Of a stretch of DNA of 12,370 nucleotides, positions 1 to 7,573 are shown piece by piece. The stretch covers positions 1-12,370 of the forward strand of contig SHYP01000020.1 of the NCBI GenBank assembly GCA_009692725.1, in the 5' to 3' direction. Under the pieces are notes generated by a model, which worked only from the letters and a program-made list of their open reading frames with translations, made no database searches and had not been told where the DNA came from. Every line of letters starts with the position of its first letter. Positions within the stretch are counted from its first letter, which is position 1. This DNA comes from Dehalococcoidia bacterium. GTDB lineage: Bacteria > Chloroflexota > Dehalococcoidia > UBA2979. The position numbers were made by a program, and so were the translations under genes.

Positions 1-349
1 CAAAATTCCTTGCTGCTGCCTCCCGTAGGAGTCTGGGCCGTATCTCAGTCCCAGTGTGGCTGACCATCCTCTCAGACCAGCTACGGATCGTCGCCTTGGT
101 AGGCCGTTACCCCACCAACTAGCTAATCCGCCGCAGGCCCCTCCGAGAGCGCCCGAAGGCTTTGGTCCGTAGACCGCATGGGGTATTAGCGCCGCTTTCG
201 CGGTGGTGTCCCCCACTCCCGGGCAGGTTCCTACGTGTTACTCACCCGTTCGCCACTGCCCACCGGCCGAAGCCGGCTTCTCGTGCGACTTGCATGCATT
301 AGGCACGCCGCCAGCGTTTATCCTGAGCCAGGATCAAACTCTCCAACAC
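1..349 (-). rRNA. rrs: 16S ribosomal RNA, 5' part (cut by window edge)
   Basis: The 5' portion of a 16S rRNA gene on the minus strand. The conserved 27F site (AGAGTTTGATCCTGGCTCAG) reads on the minus strand from 342 to 323, which places the mature 5' end at about 349 by E. coli numbering. The universal CTGCTGCCTCCCGTAGGAGT block (E. coli about 340) lies at 13-32, so about 350 nt are present. Just inside the window edge the gene reads AGCAGCAAGGAATTTTG, where most phyla have GTGGGGAATATTG; this form is typical of Chloroflexota. The rest of the operon lies outside the window, to the left. Identification is certain; the exact 5' end is inferred by alignment from memory. Confidence 0.98.
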
Positions 350-356
350 AAACACA

Positions 357-376
357 CGCCCGGCTGAAGCCGGGCG
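357..376 (-). promoter_or_regulatory. Perfect hairpin just upstream of the 16S 5' end
   Basis: CGCCCGGC and GCCGGGCG form an 8-bp perfect stem around a 4-nt loop, ending only about 8 nt before the inferred mature 16S 5' end. In the rRNA leader such a stem could act in processing or folding of the precursor. It has no U-tract, so a terminator is unlikely. The hairpin is seen in the sequence; its role is inferred. Confidence 0.4.
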
Positions 377-537
377 TAACAGTCGTATCCGCGTGATGCC
401 CACGACCCCGGCCCGCCCGAAGGCAAGCCAGCATCGAGGCCCCCCGCGGTCGACGGGGTGATCCTGTTTCTGCTTCTGACTGCTATCCAGTTGTAAATGT
501 GCGCGGGCGCCCGCCGTGCGAGCGCCGAACCTTTGCG

Positions 538-566
538 ATGCTACCCCTCCTACCCCCACGAGTCAA
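538..566 (-). promoter_or_regulatory. Probable rRNA operon promoter
   Basis: On the minus strand TTGACT (566-561) is followed by a 17-bp spacer and TAGCAT (543-538), a good sigma70-type match. Transcription would start near 530 and leave a leader of about 180 nt before 16S. The -35 box contains the TGA stop codon of tilS, so promoter and upstream coding end overlap. The tRNA-Val gene in this window has an almost identical promoter with the same overlap, which strengthens both calls. A weaker AT-rich patch (TTTACA near 498-493) lies downstream but has no convincing partner box. Confidence 0.65.
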
Positions 567-1621
567 GGCGTAGCGCCGCGCCGGCCCTCTCCGGGCCCAC
601 GAATCTCCAGCCGCTCCGCCACGCTCATCGCCTCCCCGCCCCCCAGCGAGCGCCGCGACCCGCGCCGCCGGGCGATGCGCAGCAGCCCTTGGAGCTGCTC
701 CGCCTCCGCCGCCACCCCGGCCGCGGCACAGGCGCGCCGCAGCAGGCGCAGCGCCACCGCCTCCGGCAGTGCCAGCAACTCGCGGCGCGGCAGGCTCGCC
801 ACCGGGCCGGCGCGCCGCAGCAGCCGCTCGGCCTCCCGCCCGGCCAGCTCCTCCAGCGCCTCGTCGTCACGTCGCTCCGCCGTCGCGAAGCGCGCCAGCG
901 CGGCCCCCGCCCGCGGATTCAGCTTGCGCAGCTCCGGCAGCACCAGCGCCCGCACGCGGTTGCGAGCGAACGCCAGGTCGTCGTTGGAGGGGTCGTGCCG
1001 CGCCGCCACGCCCAGCGCCGCCAGATACGCCTGCACATCTTCGCGGCCGATCTCCAGCAGCGGCCGCACGAGCCGCGGTCCCGCCTCCCGCCGTCCCCGC
1101 TCCGGCAGCGGCCACGGCGCGAGCGGGCCCATCCCGGCAGCGCCGCGCGCACCGGCGCCGCGCACCAGCCGCAGCAGTACGGTCTCGGCCTGGTCGTCGC
1201 GCGTGTGCCCGGTGACACAGTACTCGGCCCCCGCCCGCGCGCACGCGGTCGCCAGCCAGTGGTAGCGCGCCCCGCGCAGCGCTGCCTCCGTCCGCGCCGC
1301 GCCCCGCGGCCGCTGCGCCCCGCCAAGTGTCGAACGGCCCAGCCGCGCCGCCAGCGCCTCCACCGCGTGGCGATCCGCCTGCGCCTCGGCGCGCGGCCGC
1401 AGCCCGTGGTCGAAGTGGGCAGCGGTCACCGCCACGCCGGGCCGCGCGCGCGCCACCGCCACCAGCGCAGCCGAGGAGTCGGGCCCGCCGGAGCAGGCCA
1501 CCAGCAGCGGCGCGGCGGCGGGCACCAGCGCATCGAGCGCGCGCGCGACCCGGCGCTCGAAGGCGCCGGTGCGGCGGTTCGACGGCAGGGCGTCGTGCGG
1601 CGCGGTTGTGCTCACGGTCAT
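563..1621 (-). CDS. tilS: tRNA(Ile)-lysidine synthase TilS
   Basis: A 352-residue cytosolic N-type PP-loop ATPase that converts the wobble C34 of tRNA-Ile(CAT) to lysidine, so that the tRNA reads AUA and is charged with Ile. The pyrophosphate loop SGGPDS is at residues 44-49, HFDHGLR at 69-75, GHTRDDQAET at 138-147 and DPSNDDLAFARNRVR at 210-224; together these are diagnostic for TilS. It is shorter than E. coli TilS (about 430 aa): after the PP-loop domain there is a helical section, but the usual C-terminal domain appears missing or reduced. The ATG start has no clear Shine-Dalgarno and lies 60 nt after the septum gene, so it is probably translated from the same message. Its stop codon sits inside the -35 box of the rRNA promoter. 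Confidence 0.93.
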   Translation of the reverse strand: MTVSTTAPHDALPSNRRTGAFERRVARALDALVPAAAPLLVACSGGPDSSAALVAVARARPGVAVTAAHFDHGLRPRAEAQADRHAVEALAARLGRSTLGGAQRPRGAARTEAALRGARYHWLATACARAGAEYCVTGHTRDDQAETVLLRLVRGAGARGAAGMGPLAPWPLPERGRREAGPRLVRPLLEIGREDVQAYLAALGVAARHDPSNDDLAFARNRVRALVLPELRKLNPRAGAALARFATAERRDDEALEELAGREAERLLRRAGPVASLPRRELLALPEAVALRLLRRACAAAGVAAEAEQLQGLLRIARRRGSRRSLGGGEAMSVAERLEIRGPGEGRRGATP

Positions 1622-1681
1622 GGCGAAAGCGTAGCGGAGGGGCCGCTCACGAGGGACGGGCTCAGCGCAAGGCGAGCGCCG

Positions 1682-2050
1682 TCAGCGCCCGAAGACCGAC
1701 CGCCACCAGCGCCCCCCAGGCGCGGACGGGGGGACCGCCGCCGCCGGAGCCTCAACGACGACCGCCACCTCGCCTGGCCTCACAAGCCCGAAGCGCGTGC
1801 GAGCGACCGATTCGATGTACTCGTCGGAGGCGACGTACACCTTCAGCCCCTCGAGGTCGGTGCGGTCGCGCTTGAGCGTCTCCACCTCCGCGGCGAGCGC
1901 GCGTTCCGACTGGCGCAGCTGATAGCCCTTGGCGGCGGTCTGCGCAGCGGCGTAGAGGAACAGCCCCAGCAGCAAGACGGCGACCGCCATCACCGCGTGC
2001 GCGGGGCCGAACTCGGGCAGGAACGGCGCTGGCAGCCGACGCAATCGCAT
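1682..2050 (-). CDS. FtsB/DivIC-like septum formation initiator
   Basis: A 122-residue bitopic membrane protein. A short basic N-terminus (MRLRRL) is followed by one transmembrane helix at about residues 19-37 (AVMAVAVLLLGLFLYAAAQ), then a charged coiled coil at about 40-72. The region YVASDEYIESVARTRFGLVRPGE at about 72-94 is the classic end of the FtsB/DivIC family. These proteins form a complex with FtsL and FtsQ/DivIB that activates septal peptidoglycan synthesis. The frame stays open back to 2224, but that stretch overlaps the phosphatase gene in another frame and has no protein-like character, so the ATG at 2050 is preferred; AAGGGA abuts it directly. The proline- and alanine-rich tail ends with WWRSVFGR. 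FtsB and DivIC cannot be told apart from sequence alone. Confidence 0.85.
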   Translation of the reverse strand: MRLRRLPAPFLPEFGPAHAVMAVAVLLLGLFLYAAAQTAAKGYQLRQSERALAAEVETLKRDRTDLEGLKVYVASDEYIESVARTRFGLVRPGEVAVVVEAPAAAVPPSAPGGRWWRSVFGR

Positions 2051-2129
2051 TCCCTTGCGTACCCCCGCCGCATCTGACGGTAGCAGAGCAACCGCGGAGG
2101 CAACAGCGCCCCCCGGCCGTCTCCGCGCG

Positions 2130-2714
2130 CTAGCGCGAACCGACAGTGCTATCGACGTCGTCCGGGCCGTCCAAGCCCTCGAGGTGGCAGCGGTCGTTGA
2201 GCACGGCGACCCCGAATCCGCCACCCGCCTGGAGGCTCTGGTCGCTGTGGATGTCGAGCACGGTGATCGCCGCCGGGTCGAGGCGGATGCGCGCCCACGT
2301 CTCGGCGCGCCCGCCCAGCGCGTGCGCGATCAGCGCGCCTAGCGTCGGCGTGTGTGAGACCACCACCGCCGCCCTCCCCTCGTGCCGCGCCGCCAGCTCG
2401 CGCAATGCCTCCAGCGCGCGCGACAGCACCGCCCCCATCAGCTCCGGCAGCGCGCCCTCTTCGCGGCTCCGCAGCCGCTCGTCGACCGTGACCGCGAGGC
2501 CCAGCGCCGCGGCGGCCGCGGCGGCGGTCTCGCGCACGCGCAGCGCCGGGCCGGCGTAGAACGCGACCGGCGCGTGCTCCCGCAATGCCTCCGCCAGCGC
2601 GGCCGCCTGCCGCCGCCCGCGCTCGCTCAGCGGCGGGTCCAGCCGCCGCGACGCCGCGACGCCCGGCCAGGCCTGCGGCTCCGCGTGGCGCACGAGCAGC
2701 AGCCGCGCGCTCAT
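2130..2714 (-). CDS. Histidine phosphatase (phosphoglycerate mutase-like) family protein
   Basis: A 194-residue cytosolic phosphatase of the RHG superfamily. The nucleophile motif is LLVRHAE (R9, H10), the second arginine region is YAGPALRVRETA (R59/R61), an acidic residue follows at E85/E86, and the second catalytic histidine is H121 in VVVSHTPTL. The catalytic His/Arg/Glu/His set therefore appears complete. Substrate cannot be read from the sequence. Candidates in the family include alpha-ribazole phosphatase (CobC), which would fit the neighbouring B12-dependent enzymes, SixA-like protein phosphatases, and generic sugar-phosphate phosphatases. Its ATG overlaps the TGA of the upstream gene by 4 nt (ATGA), so the two are translationally coupled. 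Confidence 0.85.
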   Translation of the reverse strand: MSARLLLVRHAEPQAWPGVAASRRLDPPLSERGRRQAAALAEALREHAPVAFYAGPALRVRETAAAAAAALGLAVTVDERLRSREEGALPELMGAVLSRALEALRELAARHEGRAAVVVSHTPTLGALIAHALGGRAETWARIRLDPAAITVLDIHSDQSLQAGGGFGVAVLNDRCHLEGLDGPDDVDSTVGSR

Positions 2715-3412
2715 CGCTCGAACCGCCCGCGCTCGCGCCAGGCGCGCAGCGCGACGCGCGTGCGCTCCACCTCCACCGCGGTGCGCGCGATGCGCGCCGG
2801 CTCGGCGGTCACGCCGAGCGCCGCCAGTACCGACACGGGCCGGCCCGTGCGCCCCTCCTCCAGCGACAGATGCATCTCGAGCACCAGCGTCTCACCGCGC
2901 TCCCGCACCGCCAGGCCGAGCACCGCCGCGCGCAGGTCGTAGCGGCGCGTTTGCTCGCCCTCGCCGCGCGCCTCCTCCCAGTCCAGCGCCGCCAGCCCCA
3001 ACAGCGCGTCCACTCGCGCCCGCAGCGAGGCGGCATCGACTGTCCCGGCCGCGAACGCGACCTCGTAGCGAGCCGCGCGCACGACCGACTGGAGCGAGGG
3101 CAGGCGCTCACCAACCTCATCCACATCGACGACCGCGAATCCCGGCGGCGAGGCCGCCACCAGCAGCTCGCGCGCTTCCGCCGGCGCCACCGCCTGCTCC
3201 AGGAAGAGGTCCAGCAGCTCGCGCTCGCCGATGATGCCCACCGGCAGCGGCGCGGCGAGCGCGAGGCGGGGGTGCGGCGAGAACCCCTGCGAGTACGCGA
3301 GCGGCAGCCCGGCGCGCCGGATCGTGCGCTCCCACGTGCGCATCACGTCGAGATGCGCGACGTAGGTCGCCGGGCCGTCCTTGCGGTAGGTGACACGAAG
3401 CCGCTGCGCCAT
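2711..3412 (-). CDS. TIGR03936/DUF2344 family (radical SAM-linked) protein
   Basis: A 233-residue protein with the family's characteristic N-terminus: RVTYRKDGPATYVAHLDVMRTWERTIRRAGLPLAYSQGFSPHPRL, with the conserved sets YxxHLDxMRxxxRxxRRAxLP and SQGFxPHP at about residues 17-49. The family is usually found next to, or fused to, a B12-binding radical SAM protein (TIGR03960 type), and often near RNase G and ribosomal protein L21/L27 genes; its biochemical role is not established. Here no radical SAM gene lies beside it. Instead it follows meaB by 33 nt and overlaps the phosphatase gene by 4 nt. The ATG at 3412 has only a weak ribosome binding site. Family assignment is firm; function is unknown. 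Confidence 0.85.
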   Translation of the reverse strand: MAQRLRVTYRKDGPATYVAHLDVMRTWERTIRRAGLPLAYSQGFSPHPRLALAAPLPVGIIGERELLDLFLEQAVAPAEARELLVAASPPGFAVVDVDEVGERLPSLQSVVRAARYEVAFAAGTVDAASLRARVDALLGLAALDWEEARGEGEQTRRYDLRAAVLGLAVRERGETLVLEMHLSLEEGRTGRPVSVLAALGVTAEPARIARTAVEVERTRVALRAWRERGRFER

Positions 3413-3445
3413 GCCGCTAGCGTAGCGCGGGCCGGCGCCGCTGGG

Positions 3446-4411
3446 TCAGCTGGCGCTGCGACCCCAGTGTGCGCGCACCGCCTCGAACAGCGCCTGGGCG
3501 GCAGCGCGCGGATCGGTGCGGCGCTCCGCCACGTCGGCGGCGAGGCGGTCGAGCACGCCCTCGGCGCGGGCCGTGCGCAGCGCTTCGCGGTGGAAGGCCG
3601 CCCGCGCCAGCGCGACGATCTGCGCACGCGCGAGCTCGCGCCGGGCCTCGCCGGCGTTCGCCGCGTCGCGCAGGTAGGCCTGGTGGCGGTCGATCGCGTC
3701 CACGATCGCGCCGATGCCCTCGTCGGACCGCGCCACCGCCTTCAGGATCGGCGGCGTCCACCCACGCTCCGGCGCCAGCGAGAGCAGCGCCCGCAGTTGC
3801 TGCACGGCGGTGTCGGCGCCGGCGATGTCGGCCTTGTTGACCACCATCACCTGCGCGATCTCCATCAACCCCGCCTTCAGCGCCTGCACGTCGTCCCCGC
3901 CCGCCGGCGAGGTGACCAGCACCGTGGTCTGCGTGGCGGTCGCCACCTCCACCTCGTCCTGGCCGGCGCCCACCGTCTCCAGCATCACCACGTCGTAGCC
4001 GGCCGCATCCATCACGTCCACGACCCCGGTCGCGGTCTCCGAGAGACCGCCGAGGTTGCCGCGCGAAGCCATCGAGCGCAGGAACACCCCGGTATCGCCG
4101 GTGAGGTCCTGCATGCGGATGCGGTCGCCCAGGATCGCGCCCTGCGAAAACGGCGACGACGGGTCCACCGCGACGATGCCGACCGTGCGCCCGCGGCGGC
4201 GCTCCTCGCGCGCCAGCGCCGCCACCAGCGTCGACTTGCCGACGCCCGCGGAGCCGGTGACGCCGACCGTCTGGGCCCGCCCGGTGCGCGCGTAGAGGCC
4301 CGCGAACACCTCGCGACCCTTCGGCGTGTCGTTCTCGATGTAGGTGATGGCGCGCGCCAAGGCGCGACGATCGCCGCGCGCGATGCGATCGATCAGATCG
4401 CCCGGCTCCAC
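3446..4411 (-). CDS. meaB: Methylmalonyl-CoA mutase-associated GTPase MeaB
   Basis: A 321-residue G3E-family P-loop GTPase that gates cobalamin delivery to methylmalonyl-CoA mutase and protects or repairs the mutase. Walker A is GSAGVGKST at residues 53-61, the switch region is VDPSSPFSQGAILGDRIRM at 82-100, ETVGAGQDE is at 145-153, and the guanine-specificity motif NKAD is at 192-195. The C-terminal helical dimerisation arm (about 260-321) is present. The start chosen is GTG at 4411, 4 nt after the stop of the B12-binding subunit, giving MEPGDLIDRIARG, which matches the family N-terminus. The frame stays open upstream to 4654, but that part overlaps the B12 gene and is not protein-like. No Shine-Dalgarno is evident, so translation probably depends on coupling or on the A-rich junction. 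Confidence 0.93.
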   Translation of the reverse strand: MEPGDLIDRIARGDRRALARAITYIENDTPKGREVFAGLYARTGRAQTVGVTGSAGVGKSTLVAALAREERRRGRTVGIVAVDPSSPFSQGAILGDRIRMQDLTGDTGVFLRSMASRGNLGGLSETATGVVDVMDAAGYDVVMLETVGAGQDEVEVATATQTTVLVTSPAGGDDVQALKAGLMEIAQVMVVNKADIAGADTAVQQLRALLSLAPERGWTPPILKAVARSDEGIGAIVDAIDRHQAYLRDAANAGEARRELARAQIVALARAAFHREALRTARAEGVLDRLAADVAERRTDPRAAAQALFEAVRAHWGRSAS

Positions 4412-4415
4412 CGCG

Positions 4416-4826
4416 CTACTTTTTTTCGGTGACGTGTTCGCGTAGGAACTTGACGATGTCGTTGGTATCTGTGCCGGGGCCGAAGACACCATCGAAGCCC
4501 ATCTTCTGCACGGCGGGAATGTCCTCCTGCGGGATGATGCCCCCGCAGAACAGCAGCACGTCGTCCACGCCGCGCCGCCTGAGCTCGTCCACCACGCGCG
4601 GGAAGAGATCCATGTGCGCGCCCGACAGCAGCGAGAGGCCCACCACGTCCACATCCTCCTGCAGCGCAGCCTCGGCGATCATCTGCGGCGTCTGGCGGAT
4701 GCCGGTGTAGATGACCTCCATGCCGGCATCGCGCAGCGCACGCGCCACCACCTTCGCCCCGCGATCGTGCCCGTCCAGGCCCGGCTTCGCGATCAGCACG
4801 CGGATCTTGCGCTCGTCAGCCGCCAT
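4416..4826 (-). CDS. Methylmalonyl-CoA mutase, B12-binding (small) subunit
   Basis: A 136-residue cobalamin-binding domain that supplies the lower axial histidine to the mutase large subunit. The motif GLDGHDRG is at residues 16-23, with the DxHxxG residues D18, H20 and G23. SLLSGAH is at 65-71 and CGGIIP at 93-98; [10 protein letters not shown] follows near 115-124. The length matches the stand-alone C-terminal domain used in two-subunit mutases of Chloroflexota and archaea. The start ATG is preceded by GAGGAG with a 6-nt spacer. The gene ends in an A7 run directly before the stop codon, and meaB starts 4 nt after it. The epimerase gene ends 28 nt upstream. Confidence 0.95.
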   Translation of the reverse strand: MAADERKIRVLIAKPGLDGHDRGAKVVARALRDAGMEVIYTGIRQTPQMIAEAALQEDVDVVGLSLLSGAHMDLFPRVVDELRRRGVDDVLLFCGGIIPQEDIPAVQKMGFDGVFGPGTDTNDIVKFLREHVTEKK

Positions 4827-4854
4827 CTCAGGCTCCTCGATTGGTCAGTCTGGG

Positions 4855-5673
4855 TCAGCCCCGGAACTGGATCAACTGGATCGCTAGCCCGTGCCCCTGC
4901 TCCGCCGCGATCGAGCTGGTCACGCTGTGCGGCAACGCCCCCGGCGTCGCGTCCGGCAACTGGAGCCCGGCACGCCGGTAGCGCGCGATCTCGCGCTCGA
5001 TGTCATCGACCTGGATCGCCACCATCGCGGAGGCGCGCTCCCCCTGCTCCTCGACCCGCTTCGCCAGTGGCGAGTCCGCGCTCGTGGGCGCCAGCAACTC
5101 GATCGTGCACTGCCCGCACGGCATCTGGCCGATCACCAGCCCGCGGCCGGGCGGGCGGACCTCGTTCGTCACCCGCAGCCCCGTCACCGCGCCCCAGGTC
5201 TGCGCCGCCGCCTCGAGGCTCTTCACCGAGACGGCGAGGTGGTCGAACCCCTTCTGCTTCGAGACATGAGCGCCGGCCGGCGGCTGCGCCAGCTCGATCA
5301 GCACCCCGTGCATCGCCGAGGGATGGATGAACGCCACCCGGCCCGCGAGCCCCTTGCGCGCTGCCTGGTCGATCAGCTGCACCCCCTGCCCATTCAGGCG
5401 GGCCAGCTCACCGTCGATGTCCGCAGTGTTGAGGCAGATGTGGTGCAGCGTCTCGCCGCGGCTCGCCAGGTAGCGCGCCACGCCCGTGTCCGCTCGCACC
5501 GGCTCCAGCAGCTCAATCTCGTTCTCGCCCAGCGCCAGCAGCACCCCGCGCACGCCCTGCTCCTCAATCACCTCGTCCGCCGTCACCGGCAGGCCGAGCA
5601 CGTCGCGGTAGAACCCCAGCGCCGCGTCCGCGCTGCGCACGATCACCCCGACGTGATGCACACGGTCGATCAC
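4855..5673 (-). CDS. mce: Methylmalonyl-CoA epimerase with a second VOC domain
   Basis: A 272-residue protein with two vicinal-oxygen-chelate domains. Domain 1 (about 1-130) looks like methylmalonyl-CoA epimerase, which interconverts the 2S and 2R forms of methylmalonyl-CoA: VHHVGVIV, FYRDVLGL, IELLEP, LHHICLNT and GVLIEL supply the expected metal ligands H7, E54, H78 and E127. Domain 2 (about 142-272) repeats the fold (FDHLAVSV, IELLAP), but at the third and fourth ligand positions it has M217 and Q266, so its metal site is broken. Usual epimerases have a single domain of about 130-150 aa. The start is GTG at 5673 with an AGGGGGAG ribosome site 8 nt upstream. Its position between the two mutase subunit genes supports the epimerase role. 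The second domain may be structural, regulatory or substrate-binding. Confidence 0.85.
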   Translation of the reverse strand: MIDRVHHVGVIVRSADAALGFYRDVLGLPVTADEVIEEQGVRGVLLALGENEIELLEPVRADTGVARYLASRGETLHHICLNTADIDGELARLNGQGVQLIDQAARKGLAGRVAFIHPSAMHGVLIELAQPPAGAHVSKQKGFDHLAVSVKSLEAAAQTWGAVTGLRVTNEVRPPGRGLVIGQMPCGQCTIELLAPTSADSPLAKRVEEQGERASAMVAIQVDDIEREIARYRRAGLQLPDATPGALPHSVTSSIAAEQGHGLAIQLIQFRG

Positions 5674-5710
5674 GGGTTGCTCCCCCTGCCCCGCCAGAGC
5701 GGCGCCACCG

Positions 5711-7363
5711 TCAGACGGTCAGCACCTCGCGGTACTCGCCCCACTGCTCACGCAGCACGTCGCAGATCTCGCCGATCGTGGCGTAGGCCTCCACCGCCTC
5801 GATCAGCAGCGGCATCAGGCTGCCGCTGCCGGCCGCGGCCACGCGGATGCGCGCCAGCGCGCGCTCCACCGCGCCCCCGTCGCGCCGCGAGCGCAGCGCC
5901 GCGAGCCGCTGCGCCTGCTTCTGCGACGCTGCCGAGTCCACGCGCAGGATGGGGACGTGCATCCCCTCCGTCTGGAAACGGTTCACGCCCACCACGATCC
6001 GTTCCTGCGCCTCCGTCATGCGCTGGAGACGGTACGCGCTCTCCTGGATCTCGCGCTGCTGGTAGCCCTGCTCGATGCCGGTCAGCGCCCCCCCGAGGTC
6101 CTCGATGCGCTGCAGGTACGCCATCGCCTCGGACTCCACGCGATCCGTGAGCGCTTCGATGTAGTACGAGCCGGCCAGCGGGTCGATCACATCCGCCACG
6201 CCCGACTCGTAGGCGATCACCTGCTGCGTGCGCAGCGCCAGTTCCACCGTCTGCTCCGTCGGCAGCGCCAGTGCCTCGTCCTTGCTGTTGGTGTGCAGCG
6301 ACTGCGTGCCGCCGAGCACCGCCGAGAGCGCCTGCAGCGTGGTGCGCACCACGTTGTTGTCGGGCTGCTGCGCCGTCAGCGTGGCGCCGCCGGTCTGGGT
6401 GTGGAAGCGCAGCATCTGCGAGCGCGCGCTCTTCGAGCCGTAGCGCTCCGTGGTGATGCGCGCCCAGATGCGCCGCGAGGCGCGGAACTTCGCGATCTCC
6501 TCCAGGAAGTTGGAGTGGCACGCCCAGAAGAACGACAGCCGCGGCGCGAAGTCATCGAACGCCAGCCCGGCGGCCAGCGCCGCGTCGGCGTACTCGATCG
6601 CGTCGGCGAAGGTGAACGCCAGCTCCTGCGCGGCGGTGCAGCCCGCCTCGCGCATGTGGTAGCCGGAGATCGAGATCGTGTTCCACTCCGGCAGCTCGTC
6701 CTTGCACCACGCAAAGACATCGGTCACGAGCCGCATCGAGGGTCGCGGCGGGAAGATGTAGGTCCCGCGCGCGAAGTACTCCTTCAGGATGTCGTTCTGG
6801 ACCGTGCCGCCGATCTTCTTCAGGTCGGCGCCCTGCTTCTTCGCAGCCGCCACGTACATCGCGAGCAGGATCGACGCCGTGGCGTTAATCGTCATCGAGG
6901 TCGTGACCTGCTCCAGCGGGATGCCGCTGGTCAGCGTCTCCATGTCCTCCAGCGAGGCGATCGCGACGCCCACCTTGCCGACCTCGCCGGTCGCGCGCTC
7001 GTCGTCCGAGTCGAAGCCGATCTGCGTCGGCAGGTCGAAGGCGACCGAGAGGCCGGTCTGCCCCTGCTCGAGCAGGAACTTGTAGCGGCGGTTGGACTCC
7101 TCGGCGTCCGCGAACCCGGCGTACTGGCGCATCGTCCACAGCCGGCCGCGGTACATGGTGGGTTGCACGCCGCGCGTGAAGGGGAACTCGCCTGGGTAGC
7201 CCAGCCGGTCGTGGTAGCTCCAGTCCGCGAGGTCCTCGGGACCGTAGAGCGGCGCCACCTCCTCGCCGGAGGAGCTCTCGAAGCGCGGCTGGCGCTCCTT
7301 GGAGCGATCCTTCGCCGGGCCGTAGGTCTTCTGGAGCCAATCGTGCTGGCTGGTGCTGGCCAC
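5711..7363 (-). CDS. Methylmalonyl-CoA mutase, large (catalytic) subunit
   Basis: A 550-residue TIM-barrel subunit that, with the separate B12-binding subunit, isomerises (R)-methylmalonyl-CoA to succinyl-CoA. Clear family blocks are [21 protein letters not shown] (about 64-84), [17 protein letters not shown] (104-120), [18 protein letters not shown] (189-206) and [11 protein letters not shown] (231-241). With a uniform offset of 8 from the Propionibacterium enzyme, Y81, Q189, R199 and H236 correspond to Y89, Q197, R207 and H244. Isobutyryl-CoA mutases carry Phe and Gln in place of Y89 and R207, so the residues favour methylmalonyl-CoA. The start is GTG at 7363, with AAGG nine nt upstream; the frame remains open to 7732 but that part runs through a tRNA gene. 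The length of about 550 aa is normal for the two-subunit type. Confidence 0.96.
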   Translation of the reverse strand: MASTSQHDWLQKTYGPAKDRSKERQPRFESSSGEEVAPLYGPEDLADWSYHDRLGYPGEFPFTRGVQPTMYRGRLWTMRQYAGFADAEESNRRYKFLLEQGQTGLSVAFDLPTQIGFDSDDERATGEVGKVGVAIASLEDMETLTSGIPLEQVTTSMTINATASILLAMYVAAAKKQGADLKKIGGTVQNDILKEYFARGTYIFPPRPSMRLVTDVFAWCKDELPEWNTISISGYHMREAGCTAAQELAFTFADAIEYADAALAAGLAFDDFAPRLSFFWACHSNFLEEIAKFRASRRIWARITTERYGSKSARSQMLRFHTQTGGATLTAQQPDNNVVRTTLQALSAVLGGTQSLHTNSKDEALALPTEQTVELALRTQQVIAYESGVADVIDPLAGSYYIEALTDRVESEAMAYLQRIEDLGGALTGIEQGYQQREIQESAYRLQRMTEAQERIVVGVNRFQTEGMHVPILRVDSAASQKQAQRLAALRSRRDGGAVERALARIRVAAAGSGSLMPLLIEAVEAYATIGEICDVLREQWGEYREVLTV

Positions 7364-7418
7364 GTGCCGCCGCCTTACGTCCGTCCCCGCGACCGTGCTG
7401 CGCAGGGAGTGCCCGCGG

Positions 7419-7448
7419 AGTGTAGGCGCGCGGTCACGCGCCGAGCAA
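7419..7448 (-). promoter_or_regulatory. Possible promoter of the methylmalonyl-CoA mutase operon
   Basis: On the minus strand TTGCTC (7448-7443) is followed by 18 bp and TACACT (7424-7419). Transcription would start near 7412, about 49 nt before the GTG start of the mutase. The boxes are weaker than those of the stable RNA genes, as would be expected for an mRNA promoter in a GC-rich genome. This is a pattern match only. Confidence 0.4.
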
Positions 7449-7488
7449 CGAGCGAGGCAGCGCTTTCGCCGGCGGACAGGCCGGGGCG

Positions 7489-7562
7489 TGGTGGGCGGTG
7501 CGCGGGTCGAGCCTGCGGCCTTCCGGCTCTGAACAGCCACCGCAACCGGACGCACCGGCCAG
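7489..7562 (-). pseudogene. Decayed tRNA-Val copy (tRNA relic)
   Basis: This stretch repeats the neighbouring tRNA-Val. The 3' part, 7489-7534, matches 7574-7619 at 37 of 46 positions without gaps and includes an intact ACCGCCCACCA end. A second exact 10-base match, AACCGGACGC (7544-7553 against 7617-7626), covers the 5' anticodon stem. The offset between copies changes from 85 to 73, which means 12 extra bases in the anticodon loop (19 nt instead of 7). The T-stem no longer pairs (GCAGG against CGCGC) and no 5' acceptor strand is visible. A small inverted repeat (ACGCAC/GTGCGT, 7550-7569) overlaps its 5' side and might serve as a tRNA terminator. Not expected to work as a tRNA. Confidence 0.65.
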
Positions 7563-7573
7563 CGTGCGTGCGG

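Noticed and set aside
299..559. Minus-strand open frame over the 16S 5' end and leader
   Set aside because: It overlaps the rRNA promoter and the 16S gene and has no protein-like character.
497..2077. Very long plus-strand open frame (526 codons) opposite tilS and the septum gene
   Set aside because: It is a GC-rich shadow: Arg/Pro/Ala/Gln-rich translation without motifs, directly opposite two genes with clear family motifs.
2585..4432. Long plus-strand open frame (615 codons)
   Set aside because: Antisense to DUF2344 and meaB; composition is dominated by Arg, His, Ala and Gln, as expected of the complement of GC3-rich genes.
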